Shown: positions 7,988-16,035 of the stretch, piece by piece | How the letters are laid out: each line of letters opens with the position of its first letter | How positions within the stretch are numbered: position 1 is the first letter of the stretch | Source: CAZZBK01 sp964652155 | Lineage (GTDB): Bacteria > Planctomycetota > Planctomycetia > Pirellulales > PNKZ01 | Direction: 5' to 3' | DNA: 21,612 bases | Assembly: GCA_964652155.1 (NCBI GenBank) | Contig: CAZZBK010000108.1 | Location: 1 to 21,612 of the forward strand | Program-made: the position numbers and the translations under genes | Notes under the pieces: model-generated | What the model saw: the letters and a program-made list of their open reading frames with translations, nothing else | What the model was told of the DNA's origin: nothing | Databases searched by the model: none

Positions 7988-10900
7988 ATGTCGAGTCTTC
8001 AGTCGGATCATCCTACTCGGCCTGTTTTAGCGGATCAGTCAGACAACTCCGCAGCGGCGACGGCTCCGAAGACGTTGCCTGCTCGTTATCGGCAACAAGT
8101 GCTCGATGCCCTGGCGGCCGCCGAAGCGGAAGCCGCTGCAGGCGCGAACGCTGTCGCTCAGGCCAGCGTTCAACGCCGGCCGTCCGTCTGGCGTTGGAGC
8201 CGTGTGCATCGCAACGTTGTCATCGTGGCGGCGACCTGTGCGCTGATCGCGATTGTGTCGCGGCCGTCATTTCAGTCGCGCATGAAAAAATCGTTGGTCA
8301 AACGTATCCAGCCGATGATGACCGAGATTGTCCGAGAGGCCGTGGCACCCCAGAAGGCACCCCCTCCGGCCACCGCAGCCGCGACGACGCTGCCTGCCAT
8401 GCAACCGTTGGCCGCCGTTCAGACCGCGGCCGCCACACGTTCTCAAGCCATCGCCTTGGCCGGTCAGGCGCCGCAGCTGCGCGATCTGCCCTATCCGTTT
8501 CATAATTACCTGACGGTCATTTCCGACTGCGACAACCAAACGTTTGAAGACCGGCAGAAGATTTATGCGATTGTCCACGATCGCTATCAGCTCAACATGG
8601 GAGATCAGGTCTTTATTTCGCAATCGCGACCCGAGCCCGGCGCGCCCATCGACCTGGAATGGCGTGACGGGAAGATTTCGCCCCTCGATTGGCAGAAGTT
8701 TTATGACTTTCTGGTCTGGCACCGTCGCGGCTGGATCGACTCCGTCCATGGTTGGGGAGCGAGTTTCTGGGTCTCGAACGATCAGAGTTGCGAGTTGACT
8801 TCGACCGGCCAGCCGGTCACACAGACGCTCACATTCGAACCGACCTTGTCGATGCACCCAAGCAATCAGCATTACCTGCTCTTGCAGTATAAAACCTCAT
8901 CCCCCGAACTGGCTTGGGAGCTGGTTCAATCGGGCCAAGCCTTGAACGTTGTTCCGATCGTTGACCTGCCCCATAGCATGGGGAGGCCGTCGGAATGGAC
9001 GGCGGCGTATGTCATGTTGCCTCGGACGACCCATTGCGAAGTGACGCTGCGAGTCCAAGGGCAAGGGACGCTAAGCGTGCGACACGCGGCGCTGACGAAT
9101 GGCGGTCGGGCGCGACTGCAAGCCGAGGCCGACTTTCTCCGCGAGTACCGCACGCGGTTTGCCACGTACATCGAGCACGGCAAATACCGTCATGAATTCG
9201 CCGTCGGTGCGATGCCCACGCTGTATCCCGAAACGCGGCGCCCATTCATGGGGGACGACTCGATCGGCGCGCCGACGACGTATTTCCTCGACATTCTCGA
9301 TCGGATGGGCATGATCTTTCTCGGCCCCTACAGCCTTACTGCCGGTCAGTACGACGCGATCAAGGCGAACGAGTTGTTACAGCCGTTCGTGTTTGCCGAC
9401 GGCCGCGCGCGACACGGGGTTGAGCGATTCGCGGTTCAGCCTCGTCCCAAGGACATTCCCCATGGCACGATGGGCCTGCTCAATTCGGCCTCCGAGCCTT
9501 GGATGGGCTTCAATATCGAAAAGCTGCTTGCCAAGAGCATCCGTCGCGGCACGGGGGGAGCTGTCTACACGCATTGGGGTACATACAATCCCAAAGACAC
9601 CGGCCTCAGCGCCGACTCTCAAGAGCAATTGGCTCGCCTCTCCGACGCGCACTACAACTTCACGCTCGAACGCAAGCCGCACGAGCGCGTATGGGTTGCC
9701 CCCGTCAGCGAGTTCAATTACTTCGCCCGAGCCATGCAGGCCGTCAAAGCAAACTCGACCTACGACCCGGCCGCCAACACGATCCACATTCGTTCCTGGA
9801 CCGACCCGCTCTCGCAGCAGGTGATTCCGACCACCGGCTCGCGGGCACATGGCCTCGGTAATCTCACGTTATACGTCCGCGATTCGGCCACGGCGAAATT
9901 GCTGATCGACAACGTCGAGTACACGTCGCTCGTTCGCAACCCGGCCGATGAAACCGGAGCGGAAAGCGTCACGATCGTCGACGACAGCTTGCCCACGGTG
10001 GTCTTTGGCGAACTCGATCTTTTTCAGCGGTTTGGCGATTGCGTGACCAGCCATGCCGAGTGCTACTTTCGCAGTCGCGGCGGCTACCTAAGCAGCCATG
10101 CCCTGGAACTCAAGGCCACGGACCAAGTCGCCACGGCCGAGTGGACTCTGCCAAAGCTGAGCACGGCCAGTCACACCCATTTGCGGTTTGCCTATCGCAA
10201 GAGCAACGAGGCCGCGAAAGTAGGCTTGCAACTACAGCTTGCCGACGGCCGCACGCTAATCGCGAGCGAAGCAGATTTCGAGGGACAGGGTTGGCAATTG
10301 CCGCACCATCGCGACAACAACTGGCACGACGTGGTGGTCCCGTTCGCAGCCCTGACGCAGGCCGAGGCCGCCGAACAACCGCCCATCGGAGCCGTGTCGT
10401 CGATTCAGCTTGTCTTGCACGGCGAGAAAGGGGACCAATCCTACTTTGACAACATTCAGTTCATTCAGCAGCCGGTGCTGCCGCTTCCGAGTGACGATCG
10501 ATACCTGGTGGCCGGTCGAGTGACTCCGCCGACCGATGGCGTGAGCGTCGTGCTCCTTCACGAAGCACGCGAGCTGAAGACGACCACGGCCCACGGCGGC
10601 CTATTCTTCTTCACTGAAGGGGTGCCGCGCGGCGCTCAGGTCAGCCTCTACGCTTTGCCCGCCGATGGGGCCAAACGATTCGCCATCACGGGCCGACTGC
10701 ATGAGATCTTCAAAGACGAGGTCGAGATGACAATCGATCTCGCCGATATTCGCGACGCCAACGTCGACAAGGGGCTCAAGCGAATCGACAAAGCCGTGAG
10801 CGAAATTCACCCGCAAGGAGGCTTTCGATTCAAGCCCAAGTCGATGTACACCAACAGCGGCATCGCCGGGGCCGTCAAACAGGAGTGGTGCAATACGCTG

Positions 10901-11884
10901 CAAATCAGCAACCTCGGCTTTCTTGACAAAGACCGTCGCTTTGCCAATGTCGACGGCAATCGTCGCGTCGTCGTGCTGGGGCACTGCATCCCGTTTGGTC
11001 ACAGCATGCCGCGCGCGTTGCATGCCAACATCGTCACCGAGGGAGTGCTGCGTCAGCGATTGGGGAGCGATGTTGAAGTCGCCTCGCTCGCGGCCACGAA
11101 TGTGAACTTTGGGCGATTCTGGCCCTACTGGTCGACTTTTGGCAAAGAGATGAAGCCCGATGTCGTGGCCGCAACCGTCATGTGCGGAACCGAGATCATG
11201 GAGTGCGATCCGGATTTGCTCGCCAAGTTCAATGAGTACGACCCGCAACACTTGCCGCAGCATTTGTTCCGCAGCAAGGCCGATGGTTCGCTGGAACACG
11301 TGCAGCCCGACCCCGAGTACTTCAATCACCTTGGCAAGAATGAAGAACTCGCCAAGCTTCGGGCAGAAGAGAAGAAGATTGGCTACTACTACATGGATGG
11401 GGTCGAGTGGCTACAGATGTTGCACCGCGTAGACTTGCCTCCGGTGGCAAACCAGGCGCTTGCCCATTTCGAGAACGTCGCCCGACACTACCGCGATGAA
11501 CTCGCCCAGCAGAACTGCCGATTCATGATCATCCTGACCGCCGAGATTCCGCTGCTCAATTTTCGCAGCGAGACCTGGAAGGACATGCGCGGCAACGAGC
11601 ACCGTCGTAGCCTCGCGGCCGAACGGCTCGATGCGATCGCCAAGCGATTGGGCATCGGGTTCTGCGACCTGACCAAGTACATCGAGGGGCATTACCCACA
11701 AACCCAAATGACCGGCTGGAAGTACGACACGCATCCGTCGCCGTACGGCATGCAATGGTTTGGCGAAGGGTTGGCCCAGTATTTGATCGAAACCCGGTTT
11801 CTGGCCGACTTGCCGTACAACGACCTTGAGCGTCGCGAAGAGTTAGCCCGCAACAGTCCAAAATTTGAAACCAAAAAGAAATAA
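7988..11884 (+). CDS. Giant membrane-anchored extracytoplasmic protein: deacetylase-like barrel, CBM-like sandwich and C-terminal SGNH-like domain
   Basis: The start chosen is the ATG at 7988, because GGAGG at 7976-7980 sits 7 nt before it; an upstream TTG at 7949 adds only 13 residues. The product is 1298 residues. It has a cytosolic tail, one membrane helix at about 76-91 (NVVIVAATCALIAIVS) and a Pro/Ala-rich linker to about 160. A domain opening PFHNYLTVISDCDNQTFEDRQ (about 169-189), with DSVHGWGASF later, recalls NodB-like polysaccharide deacetylase barrels. A beta-rich part ends in SYFDNIQF, a carbohydrate-binding-module-like ending, and is followed by a small Ig-like segment. The last ~300 residues look SGNH-like: VVVLGHCIPFGH near residue 1000 and D1247-T-H1249-P near the end. 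The usual GDS serine is Cys1000. The protein probably acts outside the membrane on the locus's glycan. A lipoprotein gene follows after 14 nt. Domain calls are by eye. Confidence 0.8.
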   Translation: MSSLQSDHPTRPVLADQSDNSAAATAPKTLPARYRQQVLDALAAAEAEAAAGANAVAQASVQRRPSVWRWSRVHRNVVIVAATCALIAIVSRPSFQSRMKKSLVKRIQPMMTEIVREAVAPQKAPPPATAAATTLPAMQPLAAVQTAAATRSQAIALAGQAPQLRDLPYPFHNYLTVISDCDNQTFEDRQKIYAIVHDRYQLNMGDQVFISQSRPEPGAPIDLEWRDGKISPLDWQKFYDFLVWHRRGWIDSVHGWGASFWVSNDQSCELTSTGQPVTQTLTFEPTLSMHPSNQHYLLLQYKTSSPELAWELVQSGQALNVVPIVDLPHSMGRPSEWTAAYVMLPRTTHCEVTLRVQGQGTLSVRHAALTNGGRARLQAEADFLREYRTRFATYIEHGKYRHEFAVGAMPTLYPETRRPFMGDDSIGAPTTYFLDILDRMGMIFLGPYSLTAGQYDAIKANELLQPFVFADGRARHGVERFAVQPRPKDIPHGTMGLLNSASEPWMGFNIEKLLAKSIRRGTGGAVYTHWGTYNPKDTGLSADSQEQLARLSDAHYNFTLERKPHERVWVAPVSEFNYFARAMQAVKANSTYDPAANTIHIRSWTDPLSQQVIPTTGSRAHGLGNLTLYVRDSATAKLLIDNVEYTSLVRNPADETGAESVTIVDDSLPTVVFGELDLFQRFGDCVTSHAECYFRSRGGYLSSHALELKATDQVATAEWTLPKLSTASHTHLRFAYRKSNEAAKVGLQLQLADGRTLIASEADFEGQGWQLPHHRDNNWHDVVVPFAALTQAEAAEQPPIGAVSSIQLVLHGEKGDQSYFDNIQFIQQPVLPLPSDDRYLVAGRVTPPTDGVSVVLLHEARELKTTTAHGGLFFFTEGVPRGAQVSLYALPADGAKRFAITGRLHEIFKDEVEMTIDLADIRDANVDKGLKRIDKAVSEIHPQGGFRFKPKSMYTNSGIAGAVKQEWCNTLQISNLGFLDKDRRFANVDGNRRVVVLGHCIPFGHSMPRALHANIVTEGVLRQRLGSDVEVASLAATNVNFGRFWPYWSTFGKEMKPDVVAATVMCGTEIMECDPDLLAKFNEYDPQHLPQHLFRSKADGSLEHVQPDPEYFNHLGKNEELAKLRAEEKKIGYYYMDGVEWLQMLHRVDLPPVANQALAHFENVARHYRDELAQQNCRFMIILTAEIPLLNFRSETWKDMRGNEHRRSLAAERLDAIAKRLGIGFCDLTKYIEGHYPQTQMTGWKYDTHPSPYGMQWFGEGLAQYLIETRFLADLPYNDLERREELARNSPKFETKKK

Positions 11885-11898
11885 CTCGGAGTGCAACC

Positions 11899-12513
11899 AT
11901 GACCCGGCAAATACTGAGCACGACGACCTGGGGACGACTAGGGTGTTGCGGCTGCCTGCTACTCATCGGCTGCGCGAAAGAAGTTGCGAGCGAGAAGCAT
12001 CCGGTTGCTCCCGCGGCTCAAGTTGGCGCCGCGGCCCCGGCCCCCCCCTCAACTCCGGTCGTTCCAGCGGCAACCAATCCCCCCGCCGACACCAAGCCTG
12101 CCGCGACACCCGCGAAAGACGAACAAAGCGCCACAGAATCCGCACCTGAACCCAAGAAGCCTAAACACACGCTCACCACACGCAAGGGTGAGGACACGGT
12201 CATCTTGGTGATCAATTTCTGGGACGTGAAAGATGAGCTAGGCCAGTTGCCAGCGGATCGCAAGCGATCGTATTTATTGCAGGGTTGTGTCGATCTCGCG
12301 ATCGAGGCCGGCTACGACAAAGAGCCCGGCGTGACGAACGTTCGACTCTATGCCTTTGTTTACAATGCCTCGGAGTACGAATCCGTTGGCATGAAGGCCG
12401 TCACGCAATTGGCGGTGTTCGACATCGAGACGGCCAAGCTCGCCGACGCCAGCCAGCCCATCGCTGAACGGATGGCCAAGATCGAGTGGAAAGACAAGTC
12501 GTTGCAACGCTAA
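11899..12513 (+). CDS. Predicted lipoprotein of unknown function
   Basis: This 204-residue protein has a type II signal peptide: basic N-terminus, hydrophobic stretch and lipobox L22-I-G-C25, so Cys25 would be lipidated after cleavage. Residues about 30-90 are a low-complexity Ala/Pro/Lys linker, as expected for a domain held away from the membrane. A small folded domain follows (about 92-200), with TVILVINFWDVKDELG and TNVRLYAFVYNASEYESVG showing alternating beta-strand character; I do not recognise the family. GGAG at 11888-11891 lies 7 nt before the ATG. The gene sits 14 nt behind the giant extracytoplasmic protein, so the two are almost certainly co-transcribed and may work together at the envelope. 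Confidence 0.8.
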   Translation: MTRQILSTTTWGRLGCCGCLLLIGCAKEVASEKHPVAPAAQVGAAAPAPPSTPVVPAATNPPADTKPAATPAKDEQSATESAPEPKKPKHTLTTRKGEDTVILVINFWDVKDELGQLPADRKRSYLLQGCVDLAIEAGYDKEPGVTNVRLYAFVYNASEYESVGMKAVTQLAVFDIETAKLADASQPIAERMAKIEWKDKSLQR

Positions 12514-12519
12514 CGACGC

Positions 12520-12795
12520 TCAGTTATCAAAGAGCGCGAGCAATTCTTGCTCGAGTTGCAGAGCATCGGCCCGAATTGCCTGCGGAAGTCGTTTACGATT
12601 CCAATGGGGTCGGCTTCTCGCAGGGGTGTCTCCGCCTGAGTGCGTTTGCATGTAATCCGCTAGGCTTCGCGCCTCCGTGTGCAGTACACGAGCAACTTCA
12701 TCCCACCAAGCCTCGTCGCCGCTCCAGAGCGGTAGCGCATGCCAGGCCTCGAGCGCATCGAGATGGATGACTCCTCTTGTGGGTGGCCCTTTCAT
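12520..12795 (-). CDS. Small protein of unknown function downstream of the FHA gene
   Basis: This is a 91-residue product from the ATG at 12795, chosen because AGGAAGGA stands 8 nt upstream on the minus strand. The open frame continues upstream to 12948, but that part overlaps the FHA coding sequence and looks like a shadow. The sequence begins MKGPPTRGVIHLDALEAWHALPLW and is rich in Trp, Leu and charged residues, with WSGDEAWWDEVARVLHTEARSLADYM suggesting amphipathic helices. No family is recognised and no membrane segment is seen. It follows the FHA gene by 37 nt on the same strand, so it is probably co-expressed. Its end is 6 nt from the stop of the convergent lipoprotein gene. Confidence 0.6.
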   Translation of the reverse strand: MKGPPTRGVIHLDALEAWHALPLWSGDEAWWDEVARVLHTEARSLADYMQTHSGGDTPARSRPHWNRKRLPQAIRADALQLEQELLALFDN

Positions 12796-12832
12796 GGCGC
12801 GGATCCTTCCTGTGCCTGGGGTGCTCAACTTG

Positions 12833-13288
12833 CTAGGTCGTATCGTTTTCGCGGTACCGAACCGCGGGGCGTAACAGGGCGGTCGAAAAGTGCGGTCCAA
12901 GTCGATGCTTGTCCAGCCGGGGTGTCTCTTGATGAATATGGATGACAAACTCGAACATCCCGGTCCGGATCACGTCACCGTCGGAGAGCGGGCTCGAAGC
13001 CCGCGCCGGCGTGCCGTTGACCGTCAGCTCAGGGCCTTCCCCCAGCCAGCGAATCGTGACTCCCTCCGTCGTTCGCAACACGTAGGCGTGTACGCTGCTG
13101 AAGCGCTCGTCGCCTAAGACCAGATCGCAATCGTCGGCCGAGCCCAGCAAGAACGCCTTTCGCGAAACGTTTCGCCATCGGTGCTTGACTCGCCCACGAG
13201 TGATTTCCAGTTGAACCGTCCAATGGTGTTCGCCGTCATCCGCGATGGGGTCATGATTGGGATCGTGGATGTTCAGTTCCAGGCCCAT
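12833..13288 (-). CDS. FHA-domain protein (phosphothreonine-binding)
   Basis: This 151-residue protein is little more than one forkhead-associated domain, spanning about residues 40-120. The signature is present: G49-S50 after FLLG, F63-S-S-V-H67 corresponding to the S-x-x-H phosphopeptide contact, and V90-N91-G92 with the following LSDGDVIRTG loop. FHA domains bind phosphothreonine peptides, so it may read out Ser/Thr kinase activity; the kinase at 17176-20940 is a possible but unproven partner. The N-terminal ~20 residues are Asp/His-rich and the C-terminal ~30 residues look disordered. The Shine-Dalgarno is weak (GGAC close to the ATG), so the start is moderately sure. A small gene follows 37 nt later. 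Confidence 0.88.
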   Translation of the reverse strand: MGLELNIHDPNHDPIADDGEHHWTVQLEITRGRVKHRWRNVSRKAFLLGSADDCDLVLGDERFSSVHAYVLRTTEGVTIRWLGEGPELTVNGTPARASSPLSDGDVIRTGMFEFVIHIHQETPRLDKHRLGPHFSTALLRPAVRYRENDTT

Positions 13289-13426
13289 GCTCGTCCAGGC
13301 TCCAGGTGCAAAGGGATCGTGCCAGCATTAGTCTTCGGCACAATGACGGCGCAAGATGAGAAAGCTCAAACGCATGGGTCGACTATTTTGGTTTCGTAAA
13401 CGCGCGAAGCAACCATGAGTCGATCG

Positions 13427-13436
13427 GTTACGTAAC
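13427..13436. promoter_or_regulatory. Perfect 10-bp palindrome in the FHA upstream region
   Basis: GTTACGTAAC is a perfect dyad in the 208-nt gap between the aminotransferase stop and the FHA start. A related GAACGTAACG occurs about 22 nt further right. Together they could be operator half-sites for an unknown regulator. No binding family is recognised, and one palindrome of this length can arise by chance. Confidence 0.2.
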
Positions 13437-13496
13437 TTGACGGGGTGACGAGCCTGCCGAACGTAACGATTGTGCGAGCCCTAGGCGATGCTCGAC

Positions 13497-14408
13497 TCAC
13501 CGTGACCGAAAGCGCTCGGCCTGAGCGATGATATCGATTCCCACCTGCTCGCTCCAACGGGCGATGAGGCGGCGAAAGACTTCGCCCGGCGAGCCTTGGG
13601 TGACTGTCTGTCCGTTGACGCTCGTGACCGGCAGCACACAAAACGGCGTGCTAGTGAGCAGAATCTCATCCATCGCCAGGAATTGCTCGACGGTCACGTC
13701 GGCCTCATGCCTCGACCGCTGCTCAAGCGTCGACAATTCAGCGAGCACGCGCTGGCTGATCCCCGGCAGAATACGACTCGCTCGTGGCGTGATCCATTGT
13801 GAGTCCTTGAGCATCACGAGATTTGCCGTGGGGGTCTCGTTGATGCAGCCGTGCTCGTCGAGCAGCAACGGCCGACTGCCTGGGGAGCGCTGGCGGGCCT
13901 GCCGCTCGGCCAATGCGTAATGCATGCGACTGCGGCACTTCAGCGTCGCAGGCCAACTCGACGCGGGGACCTGGCGAATGTCGACGATCGTGAGCGCATC
14001 GCCCGTGCGATATTGGTCGACCCAACGGGCAAACGGCAGCGGATAGGTGTGCAGCCCCAGCGTTGGCCCCCGCGACTCCCCGAAGGCCATCGTGGCATAC
14101 AGGCCGGGGGTTACGAACATCGACAAGCCGAGGTCGTCTCCCGATTCGAGCAGCCGCATGTTATGCGCGACCAACTCGTGCGCCGTGGCTGCGAGGTGAT
14201 CGCGAGTGATCGGCAAGTCGGTCTCGATGACGCGCAGCGATTGTTCGAGCCGATCGAGATGCGCGTCAAGCTGGAACAACGCTCCGTCGAAGGTACGGAG
14301 TTGCTCGCTGACGGTGGCCCCCTGAACAAAGCCCGCGTCGGCGACGCTGATTCGTGCCTGCTCGGCTGCGATGAACTGACCGTCGAGATATGCCAGAGGC
14401 CCGGTCAT
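13497..14408 (-). CDS. Class IV PLP aminotransferase (branched-chain aminotransferase / aminodeoxychorismate lyase-like)
   Basis: This 303-residue protein has the fold class IV pattern. It opens with YLDGQFIAAEQARISVADAGFVQG (7-30) and AHLDRLEQSL (49-58). The PLP lysine is probably K157 in TLKCRSRMHYALAE, and the cofactor-binding segment INETPTANLVML includes E191 and N196, followed by ILPGISQR. Members of this class are L-branched-chain amino acid aminotransferases (ilvE), D-amino acid aminotransferases (dat) and 4-amino-4-deoxychorismate lyases (pabC). The sequence alone does not separate them, so no symbol is given. GGAAAG lies close upstream of the ATG. It follows accD by 26 nt on the same strand and is probably in its operon, although no shared pathway is obvious. 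Confidence 0.88.
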   Translation of the reverse strand: MTGPLAYLDGQFIAAEQARISVADAGFVQGATVSEQLRTFDGALFQLDAHLDRLEQSLRVIETDLPITRDHLAATAHELVAHNMRLLESGDDLGLSMFVTPGLYATMAFGESRGPTLGLHTYPLPFARWVDQYRTGDALTIVDIRQVPASSWPATLKCRSRMHYALAERQARQRSPGSRPLLLDEHGCINETPTANLVMLKDSQWITPRASRILPGISQRVLAELSTLEQRSRHEADVTVEQFLAMDEILLTSTPFCVLPVTSVNGQTVTQGSPGEVFRRLIARWSEQVGIDIIAQAERFRSR

Positions 14409-14434
14409 GAGCTGCTTTCCGCGGCGCGATCGGT

Positions 14435-15304
14435 TTACTTGCCGCAGTAGTCAATCACGCGGGCAATTTCACTCTTCAACTCCGCGCGTCGCACGATGCG
14501 ATCGACAAATCCGTGCTCCAAGAGGAACTCGCTGGTCTGAAATCCCTTGGGAAGTTCGATGCGAATCGTGGCTTGAATGGTGCGTGGACCGGCAAAGCCG
14601 ATCAACGCTTTAGGCTCGGCAAAGACCACGTCGCCGAGCGAGGCGAAGCTGGCCGCGACGCCACCCATCGTCGGATTGGTGAGCACGGAGATATACAGTC
14701 CACCGGCCCGATCGTACCGCGCCAATGCCGCCGAGACCTTGGCCATCTGCATGAGCGAGAGGATCCCCTCGTGCATGCGGGCACCGCCCCCCGAGCCACT
14801 GATGATAATCAACGGCAGATGCTCTTGAGTGGCCCGTTCGATGAGCCGGGTCAGTTTTTCTCCCACCACGGAGCCCATGCTCCCCATGATGAATGCCGAG
14901 TCGGTCACTCCGACCGCCACGCGCCGGGCGCGGATCATGCCGCTGCCGGTGAGGATTGCGTCTTTCATGCCCGTGCGGGCTTGCTCGGCCTTGAGCTTCT
15001 GAGCGTAGGGGCGTTTGTCGACGAACCCGAGCGGGTCCGTGGGCTCCAAATGCGCATCCCACTCTTCAAACGTCCCTTCGTCGAGCAACTGCGCGATGCG
15101 GTGCGGCGCGGAGACATAAAAGTGATGGTTGCACTCGGGGCAGGTCCCCAACTGCTCTTCGACCGTCTTGCGATAGACCGTCTGGTTGCAGCCAGGACAG
15201 CCCAGCCAGAGCCCTTCGGGGACACCGCGCTTGGGTCGCAAACGGGGGGTCGTCACGGTCGTCGGTTCGGTTGCTGTCGACATGCTCGGATCACTGGTGG
15301 CCAT
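14435..15304 (-). CDS. accD: Acetyl-CoA carboxylase carboxyltransferase subunit beta
   Basis: The product transfers the carboxyl group from carboxybiotin-BCCP to acetyl-CoA, giving malonyl-CoA for fatty acid synthesis, together with the alpha subunit (accA, not in the window). I start it at the ATG at 15304 because GAGG (15313-15316) lies 8 nt upstream, giving 289 residues; the frame extends to a TTG at 15358 without support. A four-Cys zinc ribbon (C36-x2-C39 and C55-x2-C58) precedes the crotonase-like domain. That domain shows GSGMIRARRVAVGVTD, the oxyanion/acyl-CoA loop SGSGGGARMHEG, then TNPTMGGVAASFASLGDV and EPKALIGFAGPRTI, all typical of AccD. The C-terminus ends soon after LLEHGFVDRIVRR as normal. 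A promoter candidate lies at 15406-15433, and a palindromic repeat sits in its leader. Confidence 0.96.
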   Translation of the reverse strand: MATSDPSMSTATEPTTVTTPRLRPKRGVPEGLWLGCPGCNQTVYRKTVEEQLGTCPECNHHFYVSAPHRIAQLLDEGTFEEWDAHLEPTDPLGFVDKRPYAQKLKAEQARTGMKDAILTGSGMIRARRVAVGVTDSAFIMGSMGSVVGEKLTRLIERATQEHLPLIIISGSGGGARMHEGILSLMQMAKVSAALARYDRAGGLYISVLTNPTMGGVAASFASLGDVVFAEPKALIGFAGPRTIQATIRIELPKGFQTSEFLLEHGFVDRIVRRAELKSEIARVIDYCGK

Positions 15305-15361
15305 GCTCATCACCTCAGGACGCGAAGGTGGTGCCGTTTTTCTCAACGCGTCTATCAAAAT

Positions 15362-15400
15362 GGCGGCGGAGAGAGGGACAGTCCCCAGCCATATGGTTAG
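15362..15400 (-). repeat. REP-like palindromic repeat, copy A
   Basis: Read on the minus strand, this 39-nt segment matches 17131-17169 on the plus strand at 33 of 39 positions by hand alignment. Its core GGGACTGTCCC is a near-perfect palindrome (GGGAC and GTCCC around one base), followed by a CTCCGCCGC tail. It lies in the accD leader, just after the predicted transcription start. The shape and intergenic position suggest a dispersed REP-like element, which in other bacteria is mobilised by RAYT (IS200-like Y1) transposases; that link is inference. Confidence 0.65.
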
Positions 15401-15405
15401 ACGTT

Positions 15406-15433
15406 CTTATACCGGGGATTATGTTTCCGCCAA
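15406..15433 (-). promoter_or_regulatory. Candidate sigma70-type promoter for accD
   Basis: On the minus strand TTGGCG (15433-15428), a 16-nt spacer and TATAAG (15411-15406) precede accD. The predicted start near 15399 would place the palindromic repeat copy A at the very 5' end of the message, with a leader of about 95 nt. Confidence 0.4.
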
Positions 15434-15459
15434 GAGGCAAATCGTCACCTGGGGGCGTG

Positions 15460-16035
15460 TTATCGGGCGGCACTGGGGACTTTCGGCTCAATCAACTCCC
15501 AGCGGGGACGCTCTGCCCCGGCTCTCCAGAGGTCTCCAAGCTCGCAGTGGCCAAGTTGGACCCGAACGAGGCTCGCCAAGGGCTCGGGGACCACGACCGC
15601 CACGCGGCCTTGTTTGTGTTTCTTGAACAACCGAGCCAGTGCGGCTTGAACACGCTCTTGGGCGTCGGCCAATGTCTCGCCTTCAGGGGGACACACGCAC
15701 TCGGGCTGCTCTTGCCACTGGCGGTACACCTTGGGCTGCTTGCGGCGAATTTCGTCGACGAGCGTCCCCTGCCAGAGGCCGTAATCCAGGTTCTCCAGGT
15801 GGTCAATCGACTTGAGCTTCAGTTCTAGCGCCGTGGACAGGCGTTGGGCGGTTTGCCAAGCCGGCTCATGCTCCGGCGAGTAAATCAACTCGATGTCGAG
15901 CGGTTGCAACTCGGCCACCATTTGCTCGACCTGCCGCATCCCTTCGTCGTTCAGGGGAACATCGAGACGGCCTTGAACACGGCCGTGACGATCGTAGTCG
16001 GTCTCGCCAGGGCGAATCAGTACGAGGGTTAACAT
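15460..16035 (-). CDS. Histidine-phosphatase-fold protein lacking both catalytic histidines (probable pseudoenzyme)
   Basis: Starting at the ATG at 16035 gives 191 residues; an upstream frame to 16140 lies inside rpe and is unlikely. The protein keeps the family scaffold: LVLIR-x-GETDYD (4-15), GRVQGRLDVPLNDEG (18-32), SP...AWQTAQRLS (53-67), LENLDYGLWQG (80-90) and PPEGETLADAQERV (116-129). The hallmark R-H-G reads R8-P9-G10, so the phosphate-accepting His is Pro. The second catalytic His, expected in the V-V-S-H-G-type strand, is replaced in RVAVVVPEPLASLV (144-157, P150). The usual RARQTA arginine is also altered. Phosphoglycerate mutase or phosphatase activity is therefore unlikely; binding or regulation is more plausible. 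The ATG overlaps the rpe stop by 7 nt, so the genes are coupled. Confidence 0.85.
   Translation of the reverse strand: MLTLVLIRPGETDYDRHGRVQGRLDVPLNDEGMRQVEQMVAELQPLDIELIYSPEHEPAWQTAQRLSTALELKLKSIDHLENLDYGLWQGTLVDEIRRKQPKVYRQWQEQPECVCPPEGETLADAQERVQAALARLFKKHKQGRVAVVVPEPLASLVRVQLGHCELGDLWRAGAERPRWELIEPKVPSAAR

Noticed and set aside
12796..12948. Upstream extension of the small unknown gene to 12948
   Set aside because: It overlaps the FHA gene in another frame, whereas the ATG at 12795 has a strong AGGAAGGA ribosome site; the extension is a shadow.
15305..15358. TTG start for accD at 15358
   Set aside because: It would include part of the palindromic repeat leader as coding sequence, and no ribosome site supports it. 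The ATG at 15304 has GAGG at the right distance.
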